Positions 33,740 to 42,544 of a DNA stretch of 64,000 nt are shown here, piece after piece. The first letter of the stretch is position 1. The number at the start of each line of letters is the position of its first letter. Source of the DNA: VAZQ01 sp036406655 (GTDB lineage Bacteria > Pseudomonadota > Alphaproteobacteria > Rhizobiales > Xanthobacteraceae). Location: positions 20,939-84,938 of the forward strand of contig DASXAP010000274.1 of the NCBI GenBank assembly GCA_036406655.1, written 5' to 3'. A program made the position numbers and the translations under genes. The notes beneath the pieces are model-generated. The model had not been told where the DNA came from. It did no database searches and worked only from the letters and a program-made list of their open reading frames with translations.

Positions 33740-33768
33740 TTATTAGGGCCGACGATCGGGGATGGCAA
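33740..33768 (-). promoter_or_regulatory. Candidate strong sigma-70 promoter for rne
   Basis: On the minus strand: TTGCCA (33768-33763), a 17-nt spacer, and TAATAA (33745-33740). It is embedded in otherwise GC-rich DNA, so the AT-rich -10 stands out. The transcript would start near 33733, leaving about 560 nt before the rne ATG. rne of E. coli is autoregulated through a long 5' UTR, so a similar design is plausible. Confidence 0.6.
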
Positions 33769-34017
33769 GGGCCGCGTTGCCCGGCTTCCCCGATGGGAAG
33801 CCAGCGGATCTACGGTCAATCAGGGGTTTATCCGGAAATCCTGCAATGGCTCTGGAGCACGAAGCCGCGCCGCATTTCCGCCCCGGCACTCGAGGGGCAA
33901 CTGGCCCGCTTTCTCGCGGTGATCGTGCTTGCCGCGCGCTCCCATCGCCGCAGCATTCGGAGATCCCGCATGTCATCATTTTTTCCGTGAGTTGCCATGC
34001 GACCACCGAAGTTGGGA

Positions 34018-34025
34018 TTAACCAG
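34018..34025 (+). promoter_or_regulatory. CtrA-like half-site upstream of amiC
   Basis: TTAACCAG is a 7/8 match to the TTAACCAT form of the CtrA box known in Caulobacter and rhizobia. It lies 48 bp before the amiC start; a second TTAA at N7 spacing is missing. Confidence 0.3.
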
Positions 34026-34072
34026 TGTGGGCTATTCGGATAGAAGCGGCAGGGCTGGGGTTGGGGCTGGAA

Positions 34073-35314
34073 ATGCTGGACCGTACGGCACGATTGGCTG
34101 CTCTCCTGTTCGCCGCCCTGCTCGGCAGCTCCCTTGCCGCTGAGCGGAGCACCGCCCGGGACAGGGTGCAGGCGGAAAGTGACTTCCCCGTAGCCAGCGA
34201 TGTGCGGCTAGGCGGCGACGACAAGGAGACCAGAATGGTCGTCGACCTCAGCCGCCGGGTCGACTTCCGGGCTTTCACGCTCGCCAATCCATACCGGGTG
34301 GTGATCGACATGCCGCAGGTCAGCTTCCAGCTCGGCCCCAAGGCCGGGGAAGCGGGGCGCGGCCTGATCAAGGCGTTCCGGTTCGGTCTCGTCATGCCCG
34401 GCGGCTCGCGGATGGTCATCGACCTTGCGCACCCGGCCCGCCTCGACAAGGCGTTCGTGGTCGACCGGGCCAACGACCAGCCGGCCCGCCTCGTCCTCGA
34501 TCTCGCGGCCACCGACCGGGAGGCGTTCATGCGGGCGATCTCGCTCGAGAGCCGGCCGCCGGAAACCCGTCCGGCACCCGCGCATATCGAGGCCAAGCCG
34601 GCCGGCGACCCGCGACCGCTGGTGATGATCGATCCGGGTCATGGCGGCATCGACAACGGCACCCGCTCATCGAGCGGGGAGCTCGAGAAGGATATCGTGC
34701 TCGAGTTCTCGCTCCTGCTGCACGACAAGATCGAGCGCACCGGGAAATATCGCGTCCTCATGACCCGAGCCGACGACAGCTTCATACCGTTGGGCGATCG
34801 GGTCACGTTGGCGCGCGCGCAGCAGGCCGACCTGTTCATCTCGATCCATGCCGATGCGCTGCGACGGAAAGAGGGCGATGCCCAGGGCGCGACGGTCTAT
34901 ACGCTTTCCGAACGGGCGTCGGATGCGCGCGCCGCGCGCCTGGCGGAGGCCGAAAACCAGGCCGACGCCATTGCCGGGCTCGATCTATCCTCCGAGCCCA
35001 GGGACGTTGCCGGCATTCTCATCGATCTGACGCGGCGGGAGACCAAGACCTACTCGGTCAAGTTCGCGCACGCGATGGTCGGCGAGCTGAAGAAGGCCGC
35101 GCGGCTGCATCCGGGGCCGATTCGATCGGCCGCGTTCGTCGTGCTCAAGGCCCCCGACGTGCCATCGGTGCTGCTCGAGCTTGGCTACGTGACCAACAAG
35201 TCCGACCTGCAGTCGCTGATCTCGCCGGAATGGCGCGAGCGCACCGCCGATTCGATCGTGCGGGCAGTCAACGCGTTTTTCGGCACCCGCCTGGCGGGGG
35301 GCGGCCGGAATTGA
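34073..35314 (+). CDS. amiC: N-acetylmuramoyl-L-alanine amidase (AMIN + Amidase_3)
   Basis: Periplasmic amidase that cleaves septal peptidoglycan during daughter-cell separation. The 413-residue protein has a signal peptide (ARLAALLFAALLGSSLAA). An AMIN domain follows (about 35-150; RMVVDLSRRVDFRAFTLANP, YRVVIDMPQVSFQL), then Amidase_3 from about 185. Zinc and catalytic residues are visible: His in MIDPGHGGIDNG, Glu in SGELEKDIVLEF, His in FISIHADAL, and the catalytic Glu in SVLLELGYVTNKSD. ATG 34073 is chosen over GTG 34025 because it begins the signal peptide. mrcA follows 180 bp downstream on the same strand. Confidence 0.95.
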   Translation: MLDRTARLAALLFAALLGSSLAAERSTARDRVQAESDFPVASDVRLGGDDKETRMVVDLSRRVDFRAFTLANPYRVVIDMPQVSFQLGPKAGEAGRGLIKAFRFGLVMPGGSRMVIDLAHPARLDKAFVVDRANDQPARLVLDLAATDREAFMRAISLESRPPETRPAPAHIEAKPAGDPRPLVMIDPGHGGIDNGTRSSSGELEKDIVLEFSLLLHDKIERTGKYRVLMTRADDSFIPLGDRVTLARAQQADLFISIHADALRRKEGDAQGATVYTLSERASDARAARLAEAENQADAIAGLDLSSEPRDVAGILIDLTRRETKTYSVKFAHAMVGELKKAARLHPGPIRSAAFVVLKAPDVPSVLLELGYVTNKSDLQSLISPEWRERTADSIVRAVNAFFGTRLAGGGRN

Positions 35315-35494
35315 GCCGGGCGACCCCGTTCAGCCTCAGTTTCAACATAAAACAGCGCGACTTAGGCATCTGCTTTCCGTGCCCGGCAATGGGGACAGGT
35401 AGCGGGCGCGGTGGCTGTGGGGACCGCCGCAGGGCCGGCGGCAAATCGGCGATCCTGGACCAATCGTCCGGCCGAGGGGGGGGGACTCCGATCC

Positions 35495-37954
35495 ATGCGA
35501 TTGATGCTGCGGTTTCTCGGCCTCGTCTTCGCCGCCGGAACGATCATCTTCGTGGTCGCCGTCGCCGGCGCGGCGGGGCTGCTTTGGCACTATTCGCAAT
35601 CGCTTCCGGACTACTCCCAGCTGCAGGACTACGAGCCCGCGGTGATGACGCGGGTGCACGCCGCCGACGGCTCGCTGCTTGCCGAATATGCCCATGAGCG
35701 TCGGCTCTATATCCCGATTCAGGCGATACCCCAGCGCGTGATCAAGGCATTCATCGCCGCGGAGGACAAGAACTTCTACGAGCACGGCGGCATCGACTTC
35801 TCCGGCATTGCCCGCGCGGCCGTGCTTTATGTGCAGCAGTACGGCAGCGGCCGGCGTCCGCAGGGAGCCTCCACCATCACCCAGCAGGTCGCCAAGAACT
35901 TCCTCCTGAGCAACGAGCTGTCGCTCTCGCGCAAGGTCAAGGAAGCGCTGCTGGCGATGAAGATCGAGCGCACCTTCAGCAAGGAGCGCATCCTCGAGCT
36001 CTACCTCAACGAGATCTATCTGGGCATGGGCGCCTACGGGGTGGCGGCGGCCTCGCTGCTCTATTTCGACAAGTCGGTGCACGAATTGTCGATCGCAGAG
36101 GCGGCCTATCTCGCCGCGCTGCCGAAGGCTCCCAACAACTACCATCCCTTCCGGCAGCGCGAGCGCGCGCTGGAGCGGCGCAACTACGTCGTCGATCGGA
36201 TGGCGGAAGACGGCTATATCAGCGCCGAGGAGGCGGCCCGGGCGCGCAAGGAGCCGCTCAGGGTCACCCAGCGGCCGACCGGCGCGCACATGTTCGCGGC
36301 TGAATATTTCGCCGAGGAGGTCCGCCGCTACATCAACGACAACTACACGGAGAAGAAGCTCTACGAAGGCGGTCTCTCCGTGCGCACCACGCTCGATCCC
36401 AAGCTGCAGATGCTGGCGCGCAAGGTGCTGGTCGACGGCTTCGTGCACTTCGACGAGCAGCAGGGCTATCGCGGGGCGATCAGCAGGCTCGACATGGCGA
36501 GCGAGTGGGGCGCCAAGCTCGCCGAGGTCAAGGCGCTCTCCGACGTCGCTCCCTGGCGGCTCGCGGTGGTGCTCGACAGCGGCGACAATCTCGCCCGGGT
36601 CGGTTTCCAGCCGGGCCGCGACCCCGGCGGCGCGGTCGCCAGGGAACGGGAAACCGGCACGGTCACCCTCGACAGCGTGAAGTGGGCGAAGCCGGTGAGC
36701 GGGCCGCTCAAGGGCAAGGCGCCGAGCAAGGTATCGCAGGTGCTCGCGGTCGGCGACGTGGTCTATGTCGAGCCGATCGCCGGCAGGGACGGCGAGTTCC
36801 GGCTGCGCCAGGTGCCGGAAGTCTCCGGCGCAATCGTGGCCATGGACCCGCAGACCGGACGCGTGCTGGCGATGGCCGGCGGCTTCTCCTACGAGCAGAG
36901 CCAGTTCAATCGCGCGACCCAGGCGCTGCGCCAGCCCGGCTCCTCGTTCAAGCCCCTCGTCTACGCCGCCGCGCTCGACAACGGCTATACGCCTTCGACC
37001 GTGATCCTGGACGCGCCGCTCGAGATCGATACCGGCAGCGGCATCTGGGCGCCGGAGAACTACACCCGGAAGTATTACGGACCCTCCACCCTGCGCTTCG
37101 GCATCGAGCAATCCCGCAACGTGATGACGGTGCGGCTGGCTCAGGACATCGGCATGCCGCTGATCGGCGAATACGCCAAGCGCTTCGGCATCTACGAGAG
37201 CCTGCCGCCGTATCTGTCGTTCGCGCTGGGCGCCGGGGAGACGACGCTGCTGCGCATGGTCGGCGCCTATGCCATGTTCGACAACGGCGGCCGGAAAATT
37301 CAGCCGACGCTGATCGACCGCATCCAGGACCGTTACGGCCACACCATCTACCGGCACGATACCCGCGAGTGCCAGGGCTGCGACGCCGGCAAATGGGCCG
37401 GGCAGAACGAGCCGACCCTGATCGACAGGCGCGAGCGGGTGCTCGACCCGATGACCGCCTACCAGATCACCTCGATGATGGAAGGGGTGGTGCAGCGCGG
37501 GACCGCCACCGTGGTGAAGGAGGTCGGCAAGCCGATTGCCGGCAAGACCGGCACCACCAACGACGAGAAGGATGCCTGGTTCATCGGCTTCTCGCCCGAT
37601 CTCGTCGTCGGCGTCTATCTCGGCTACGACAAGCCGCGGCATCTCGGCCGCGGTGCGACCGGCGGTGTGCTGGCGGCACCCATCGTGCGCGACTTCATGA
37701 AGGTGGCGCTCGCCGACAAGCCGGCGGTGCCGTTCCGGGTGCCGGCCGGCATCAAGCTCATCCGCATCGATCCGAAAACCGGCATGCGCGCCGCCCCCGG
37801 CGATCAGCGGGTGATCCTGGAGGCGTTCAAGCCCGGCACCGCGCCGCCCGACAACTATGCGGTGATCGGCGTCACCGACGCGAACGGGCAGCCGCTCGGC
37901 GTCTCGCCCGAGGCCGATCGCGCCATTCGCAGCGGCACCGGCGGCTTGTATTAG
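35495..37954 (+). CDS. mrcA: Penicillin-binding protein 1A (class A PBP)
   Basis: Bifunctional peptidoglycan glycosyltransferase and transpeptidase. The 819-residue protein has one N-terminal membrane anchor (residues about 8-33, FLGLVFAAGTIIFVVAVAGA). The GT51 domain has the catalytic Glu in FIAAEDKNFYEHGG, then QGASTITQQVAKNFLLS and EILELYLNEIYLGMGAYG-type motifs. An OB-like insert follows, then the transpeptidase: SxxK in PGSSFKPLVYAAA, SRN in GIEQSRNVMTV, and KTGT in PIAGKTGTTNDEKDAWF. ATG 35495 follows a run of G residues acting as ribosome site. It is co-oriented with amiC, the usual rhizobial order; in relatives prfB normally follows directly. Confidence 0.96.
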   Translation: MRLMLRFLGLVFAAGTIIFVVAVAGAAGLLWHYSQSLPDYSQLQDYEPAVMTRVHAADGSLLAEYAHERRLYIPIQAIPQRVIKAFIAAEDKNFYEHGGIDFSGIARAAVLYVQQYGSGRRPQGASTITQQVAKNFLLSNELSLSRKVKEALLAMKIERTFSKERILELYLNEIYLGMGAYGVAAASLLYFDKSVHELSIAEAAYLAALPKAPNNYHPFRQRERALERRNYVVDRMAEDGYISAEEAARARKEPLRVTQRPTGAHMFAAEYFAEEVRRYINDNYTEKKLYEGGLSVRTTLDPKLQMLARKVLVDGFVHFDEQQGYRGAISRLDMASEWGAKLAEVKALSDVAPWRLAVVLDSGDNLARVGFQPGRDPGGAVARERETGTVTLDSVKWAKPVSGPLKGKAPSKVSQVLAVGDVVYVEPIAGRDGEFRLRQVPEVSGAIVAMDPQTGRVLAMAGGFSYEQSQFNRATQALRQPGSSFKPLVYAAALDNGYTPSTVILDAPLEIDTGSGIWAPENYTRKYYGPSTLRFGIEQSRNVMTVRLAQDIGMPLIGEYAKRFGIYESLPPYLSFALGAGETTLLRMVGAYAMFDNGGRKIQPTLIDRIQDRYGHTIYRHDTRECQGCDAGKWAGQNEPTLIDRRERVLDPMTAYQITSMMEGVVQRGTATVVKEVGKPIAGKTGTTNDEKDAWFIGFSPDLVVGVYLGYDKPRHLGRGATGGVLAAPIVRDFMKVALADKPAVPFRVPAGIKLIRIDPKTGMRAAPGDQRVILEAFKPGTAPPDNYAVIGVTDANGQPLGVSPEADRAIRSGTGGLY

Positions 37955-38033
37955 AACACGTCATGCGCGGGAACTGCGCATCGTAAGGCGCGCGTGACGC
38001 GGGCGCAGGCTGCCCGATGGGTGAAGCTCGGTT

Positions 38034-39443
38034 TCAGCTTCGCGATGTCGGGCGTGTTGCAGGCATTCCGGAAGCATCGGAGAGGTCGGCAATGCGCATC
38101 GGCATGCCGGCTGCCGGTCGCAGCGTCACCCGCAGGCGCGGCTCGGGAAGGTAGCCGGGACGCAGCTGCAGCCGACAGCCGCTGACGATTGTGGCGAGCA
38201 CGGCGGTCGCCTCGAGCTGCGCGAAGGCCTGCCCGATGCAGACGCGCGGCCCCGCCCCGAACGGAAGATAGGTATAGCGGTCGCGCGCCTGTGCCGTCTC
38301 CGGCTCGAAGCGGCCGGGATCGAAGGCATCGGGGTCGTGCCAATAGGCTTCGTGCCGATGCACCGCGTAGACCGGCACATACACTGTCGTTCCCGCTCGA
38401 ACCTCCTGGCCGTCGAGCTGCAGGTCCCGCCGAGCTGCGCGCACGATCAACGCCGCGGGAGGGTAGAGGCGCATCGATTCCTGGATGACCTGCCGTGTAT
38501 ATGCGAGCGCCTCGACGTGCTCGGGCCCGAGCGGAGCTCCGCCGGTCACAGCCGCGATCTCGTGTCGGACGCGCTGCTCGACATGCGGATGGAGGCTCAG
38601 CAGATAGAACGTCCAGGTCAGCGCCACCGCGGTGGTCTCGTGACCCGCGGTGATGAAGGTCAGCAGATTGTAGCGCACGTCCATCTCGTCCATGGACCTG
38701 CCGGTTTCCGGGTCGGTCGCCTGCATCAGCAGCGACAGCAGGTCCTCCCGCTCTCCCCGGTCGCGGCTCGCCTCCTCGATCAGCCCGTCGAGGACACGGT
38801 GGAGATGGTCGCGCGCGCGGCGGGTCCTGCGGATGCCGGGATAGGGCACCCAGCGCGGGGCGCGCACCATCCCGAGGGCGACGATCCAGGAGGTCGATTC
38901 GAGGTACTGATTGATGGACCGCTCCATCAGGTCGCGATCGATACCGGCGCGGCCTGCCACGATCGTGGAGAGAATGATCTCGAAGGTCGTGCGCATCATC
39001 TCGCGCGCGATGTCGATCTCCGCCGCCGCGGGATACGAGCGAAACCGGTCGAGCGTGCGCGCGGCGGAGGCGATCATCGCCGGCACGAAGCCTAAAATCC
39101 GCTCGTGCCGAAAGATGGAAGCGACCGCGCGGCGCTGCCAGCGCCATCTCGCGCCGTCCGCGGTGAGGATTGCATCCCCGAGCGCCGGCCCGAGCGCGCG
39201 GCGGGCAATCTCGCCCTTCTCGAAGTCTTCCGCTCCCTCGACCAGCACCCGGCGAATGAGCTCGGGCTCCATCACGTAGAGCGTGTCGCGGCCGAGCACG
39301 CGCGAGCGGTAGAGGCGCTCGCGATAGAGCGCCGCCGGCCAGGCCTTGACCGGATTGTCGACCACGGTCCGCAGCAGCCGGAAGGTGGACAACCGCTGCT
39401 CCGGCGGCTCGATGCGGGCGGGATGCGCTGCCCTCGTCAGCAT
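38034..39443 (-). CDS. Cytochrome P450
   Basis: A 469-residue soluble haem-thiolate monooxygenase. Landmarks in order are the I-helix oxygen-binding motif FITAGHETTAVALTW near residue 270, the K-helix ExxR in VIQESMRLYPPA, the PERF-like DPGRFEP, and the Cys-ligand loop YLPFGAGPRVCIGQAFAQLE near 405. There is no reductase or ferredoxin domain, so it needs an external redox partner. The Rieske-FAD fusion at 43237-44769 is the only candidate nearby. It is the last gene of a minus-strand set behind the DUF1614 protein (58 bp gap). Substrate unknown; the CIGQAFAQLE form is shared with fatty-acid and xenobiotic P450s. Confidence 0.93.
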   Translation of the reverse strand: MLTRAAHPARIEPPEQRLSTFRLLRTVVDNPVKAWPAALYRERLYRSRVLGRDTLYVMEPELIRRVLVEGAEDFEKGEIARRALGPALGDAILTADGARWRWQRRAVASIFRHERILGFVPAMIASAARTLDRFRSYPAAAEIDIAREMMRTTFEIILSTIVAGRAGIDRDLMERSINQYLESTSWIVALGMVRAPRWVPYPGIRRTRRARDHLHRVLDGLIEEASRDRGEREDLLSLLMQATDPETGRSMDEMDVRYNLLTFITAGHETTAVALTWTFYLLSLHPHVEQRVRHEIAAVTGGAPLGPEHVEALAYTRQVIQESMRLYPPAALIVRAARRDLQLDGQEVRAGTTVYVPVYAVHRHEAYWHDPDAFDPGRFEPETAQARDRYTYLPFGAGPRVCIGQAFAQLEATAVLATIVSGCRLQLRPGYLPEPRLRVTLRPAAGMPMRIADLSDASGMPATRPTSRS

Positions 39444-39501
39444 GGCACGCCACTGTCGGTGCGACGGACGACGGATTTGTGGCGATGGTCGCGGGCCTGG
39501 C

Positions 39502-40212
39502 TCAGTGCCGGCTCCAGAGCTGGGTCAGGCTGGCGATCAGGACGGCGACGATGCCGATCAGGAAAATGCCGTCGAACGTTCCGGCTCCGCCGATCGAGGC
39601 GACCGGGGCGCCGAGACCCTGGATGGCGCCGAGATTGAGCAGATCGGCGCCGAGCAGCGTGCCCAGGCTGCCGCCGATATAGGCGAGCGGCGCGGCGCTC
39701 TCGCGCGACAGCAGCAGCGCGATGATTGCGGTGGTCACCGCCGGCACGAACACGGGCTCGGCGATGCCCAGGCCGGGAATGGGATCGGACAGCAGATAGC
39801 ATACGATCGCCACGCCGGCGGTTGCCAGCGCCGCGGGCAGCCAGAGCTGGTTCCTGACCAGCAGATAGACGGACATCACCGTCGGGATGACCGCGCCACC
39901 CACGTTCACGGCAATGATCGTGCCGGGCCATTCGGCCACGACCGGAACGACGTAGCCCATCCCGAAGTAATAGATCTCCTGTCCGCCGACCGAGCGCTGC
40001 CCGGGCAGTTGCGCGATCGGGATGTTGAAATAGCTGCCGATCAGCGATCCGAACAGCAGCAGCAGCGCCCCTCGCGAGCTCAGGCCCAGCCGCATATAGG
40101 CGTAACGCAGCGCCCCGAGCTGGATCAGCAGCAGCAGGATCAGAAACAGGCCGACCAGGATGAAGAAGAACGGCGGCGCCAGCGGGAGGTAGTGGAATTG
40201 GCTCAGATGCAT
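39502..40212 (-). CDS. DUF1614 family polytopic membrane protein
   Basis: A 236-residue integral membrane protein with about seven hydrophobic segments, beginning PLAPPFFFILVGLFLILLLL and ending FLIGIVAVLIASLTQLW. Conserved DUF1614 features include LGLSSRGALLLLFGSLIGSY near residue 43 and GGAGTFDGIFLIGI near 210. The family occurs in archaea and bacteria and has no known function; Gly/Pro-rich membrane segments suggest transport. It starts 48 bp after the MFS gene and precedes the P450 gene, so it is probably part of the same transcript. Confidence 0.88.
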   Translation of the reverse strand: MHLSQFHYLPLAPPFFFILVGLFLILLLLIQLGALRYAYMRLGLSSRGALLLLFGSLIGSYFNIPIAQLPGQRSVGGQEIYYFGMGYVVPVVAEWPGTIIAVNVGGAVIPTVMSVYLLVRNQLWLPAALATAGVAIVCYLLSDPIPGLGIAEPVFVPAVTTAIIALLLSRESAAPLAYIGGSLGTLLGADLLNLGAIQGLGAPVASIGGAGTFDGIFLIGIVAVLIASLTQLWSRH

Positions 40213-40260
40213 GTCTGCCTCGCAGCGTGATTGCGAAGGTGCGGGTGCAAGGGCGCAGCG

Positions 40261-41481
40261 TCAACCGGGCCGTCGCTCCTCGGGCGGCTTGATGTGGCGA
40301 AAGGAATAGAGCAGCGACAGATCGTAGACGATCTTGAGCGTGCCGCTGATCACCAGCGGAAGGGCGAGCAGCGAGGCCGAGAGCAGCGCGCCCGACAGCG
40401 CGGGGCTGACCGCCGAGGCAAGGCTGCGCGGCACCGCCGTCACGCTGGCCGCCGCGGTCCGCTCTGCCGGCGTCACCACCGCCATGACATAGGAGGTGCG
40501 CGTGGGCACATCCATTTGCGAGAGCGCCGCGCGCACCAGCAGCAGCGTCAGTGCCAGCGTCAGATTGGGCGAGAGGGCGGCGAAGATCATGCAGACGCTC
40601 GAGGGGATGTGGGTGAACACCATCGTGTTGATGAGGCCGAAGCGGCTGCCGAGGCGCGCCGCCGCCGGATATGAGAATGCAGCAAGGACATTGGACCAGA
40701 AGAAGAAGGCGCTCGCGGTGGCGAGCGACAGCTCGAAACGCTCGAACAACCAGAGTGCGAGCAGCGACTGGACGGTGAAGCCGCCGGCGAAGGCATCGAG
40801 GCTGAACAGCGCGGCAAGCTTGTAGACGGTAGCGCGCGATGGGCCGAGCGCGCCCCCTTGCCGCGCCTGCCCGGGCGTCTCGCGGCGCGGCAGCCGGAGA
40901 TAGAACGCTGCTGCCAGCAGACCGAGCGCGGCGTAGAGATAGAACATCGCTTGCAATGCGAGAATCCTGTCGATGCCGAGGCTCACCAGCAGATCGGGGA
41001 GACCGGCCGCGAGCGCGCCCGCGGCGATCGACAACGCGCCGATCAGGCTGTAGCGCGCGAACCGATGGGTCCGGTCCTTGTCCGGGGTGCGTTGGGCGAG
41101 AGCGGCTTGCTCGAGCGGGACGTGCACGCCGATGTCGCCGGTCGTCGGATTCATCGTGCCGATGAAAGCGACCGTGGCGACCGTCACGAGATGTTGGGCA
41201 TTGGGGAAGGCGATGCCGGTCAGCAGCATCAGCAGGGCGCAGCCGAGGAGCAGCGTCCGCAGCTCGTGGCGGGGCGCCAGGAAGCCGATCGTCAACGTCA
41301 AGGCCGCCGAGCCGAGCAATGCGGCGGTGGCGACGAGGCCGATCTGGAAAGCGTCGAAGCCGATCTCGATCAGGTAGGCCGGCAGCAGGATGGCGGCGAA
41401 GCCGTCGCCGAAGCCGCGCGCGGCGCGGGCGGCATAGAGGCAGAGCACGTCCGAGGACTTGCGAACGGGGCGATTGTCCAT
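40261..41481 (-). CDS. Major facilitator superfamily transporter
   Basis: A 406-residue protein with 12 predicted membrane helices in two halves. It begins VRKSSDVLCLYAARAARGFGDGFAAILLPAYLIEIGF, which resembles drug/exporter MFS proteins. A central charged loop (LRLPRRETPGQARQGGALG, about residues 185-205) separates the halves. The second half repeats FSLDAFAGGFTVQSLLALWLF. The cargo is unknown. It lies between the SufR-like regulator (180 bp upstream) and the DUF1614 gene, suggesting a regulated exporter or importer for the P450 cluster. Confidence 0.88.
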   Translation of the reverse strand: MDNRPVRKSSDVLCLYAARAARGFGDGFAAILLPAYLIEIGFDAFQIGLVATAALLGSAALTLTIGFLAPRHELRTLLLGCALLMLLTGIAFPNAQHLVTVATVAFIGTMNPTTGDIGVHVPLEQAALAQRTPDKDRTHRFARYSLIGALSIAAGALAAGLPDLLVSLGIDRILALQAMFYLYAALGLLAAAFYLRLPRRETPGQARQGGALGPSRATVYKLAALFSLDAFAGGFTVQSLLALWLFERFELSLATASAFFFWSNVLAAFSYPAAARLGSRFGLINTMVFTHIPSSVCMIFAALSPNLTLALTLLLVRAALSQMDVPTRTSYVMAVVTPAERTAAASVTAVPRSLASAVSPALSGALLSASLLALPLVISGTLKIVYDLSLLYSFRHIKPPEERRPG

Positions 41482-41661
41482 TCACCTGCTTCGTAGCCCG
41501 GCTCGAGGGGAAGCGAAACCCGGGAAACCCGTGTCCACTGGCGTGCCGGATTGGGCGGCCTGCAGCCGCGCGCGCTCAACGTGCGACGTGCCGGATCTGA
41601 CCTCGTATTGAGGAACGAGGCCTCGGCCTGCCGCGAGCGGGAAAGGACGGCAAGAACGGCC

Positions 41662-42342
41662 TCAGTCTCCCGGCGCTGATCCGCCATCGGCCGGCAGGGG
41701 TCGCCCGCGGGCAAGGAAACGGAAGCGGCACGCATCGCTGCCGCGGACCATGCAGGAGCTGTGCTCGACCTCGCTGTCGCTGCAGCTTGAGAGCAGCGCG
41801 AGGTCGAAGCTGCATACCTCCGGATGCTGGGAAGCGAGCTTGTGAAACACACAATTGTGCGCCTCGATCTGCAGCTCGCCGTCACGCTCCTTGGCGGCGG
41901 CGTCGTAGCCAAGCTCCTGCAGGATATCCGCGATCGCCGCGATTCGCGCGTTGAGGTCTCCCTCCCGGGCGAGCCGCGCCTGCAACGATCCGGCGACCGC
42001 CCGGCCCATCTCGGCGAGCTTCTGCTCGAGCCCGGCGCTGCCGCTCTCACCGCGCAGCATCTGCAGCAGCATTTCGGAAAACCAGGAATACTGGCGCGGA
42101 AATAGCTCCTCGCCCTCGCTGGTCAAGACATAAAGCTGCTGTGGCCGGCCGCCGGAGGGCTGGGTCTTGCCCCGGGCGACGAGTCCATCGCGCTCGAGCG
42201 AGGTAATGTGCTGGCGCACGGCGTTGCGGCTGATGTCGAGCGCCCTGGTCAGGGCATCTACCGTCACCCCGTCCCGGTTGCGCAGCAGCTCGCGGAGCAG
42301 GGTCCGCTGTGTGCCGCTAGTGAGCTCTCTGGTCGCAATCAT
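41662..42342 (-). CDS. Winged-helix regulator with C-terminal Cys cluster (SufR-like)
   Basis: A 226-residue protein. Residues 8-75 form a winged helix (GTQRTLLRELLRNRDGVTVD, then ISRNAVRQHITSLERDGLVA and the wing GKTQPSGGRPQQLYVLT). The C-terminal part carries Cys164 and His167 (NCVFHKLA), Cys177 (PEVCSF), Cys187, Cys197 and Cys205 (GSDACRFRF). This layout, with Cys-X12-Cys near 164 and a last Cys near 205, matches the SufR family, whose cysteines hold a [4Fe-4S] cluster that controls DNA binding. It is divergent from folE across a 200-bp region holding a perfect palindrome. Its targets are inferred to be itself, the MFS-P450 genes and perhaps folE. Confidence 0.82.
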   Translation of the reverse strand: MIATRELTSGTQRTLLRELLRNRDGVTVDALTRALDISRNAVRQHITSLERDGLVARGKTQPSGGRPQQLYVLTSEGEELFPRQYSWFSEMLLQMLRGESGSAGLEQKLAEMGRAVAGSLQARLAREGDLNARIAAIADILQELGYDAAAKERDGELQIEAHNCVFHKLASQHPEVCSFDLALLSSCSDSEVEHSSCMVRGSDACRFRFLARGRPLPADGGSAPGD

Positions 42343-42412
42343 CGCCGTGCCGTTCGCCTTTTGGGCGGCACTTTATCAGCTGACAGAGGAAATGCAACTA
42401 TATCCTGATTTA

Positions 42413-42426
42413 AATGTTTAAACATT
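42413..42426. promoter_or_regulatory. 14-bp perfect palindrome, candidate operator
   Basis: AATGTTTAAACATT is its own reverse complement and lies in the only AT-rich tract between the SufR-like gene and folE. It ends 5 bp before the folE -35 hexamer and about 70 bp upstream of the regulator start. It is the obvious place for a dimeric winged-helix regulator to bind. Confidence 0.55.
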
Positions 42427-42431
42427 GAATA

Positions 42432-42460
42432 TTGACAAAACTGCCGCCTTTCATCATATC
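42432..42460 (+). promoter_or_regulatory. Candidate promoter for folE
   Basis: A perfect -35 TTGACA (42432-42437), a 17-nt spacer, and CATATC (42455-42460) as a weak -10. It is immediately downstream of the palindrome and would give a leader of about 78 nt. Confidence 0.5.
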
Positions 42461-42544
42461 GCCTGCGCGACGGCGAAAAACCCCGCCTGGCGGTTGGCGG
42501 AAAACCTTGTTTGAGCCCGAATCCGGCCCTCGGAGGAAAATTGG

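Larger units (their letters stand above)
33173..34072. other. Divergent rne/amiC intergenic region with long rne leader
   Basis: About 900 bp without a credible gene. It holds the rne promoter (33740-33768), so 33173-33733 would be an rne leader of about 560 nt. Possible structures in it include the palindrome GCCGCTAGCGGC (33608-33619) and CCTCC/GGAGG arms near 33652-33670. Beyond the promoter, GGCTTCCC-CGAT-GGGAAGCC (33783-33802) is a perfect 8-bp hairpin. The amiC side has a TTAACCA motif at 34018. Confidence 0.6.

Noticed and set aside
35342..37642. A 766-codon minus-strand frame opposite mrcA
   Set aside because: Antisense to PBP1A, whose catalytic motifs are all on the plus strand.
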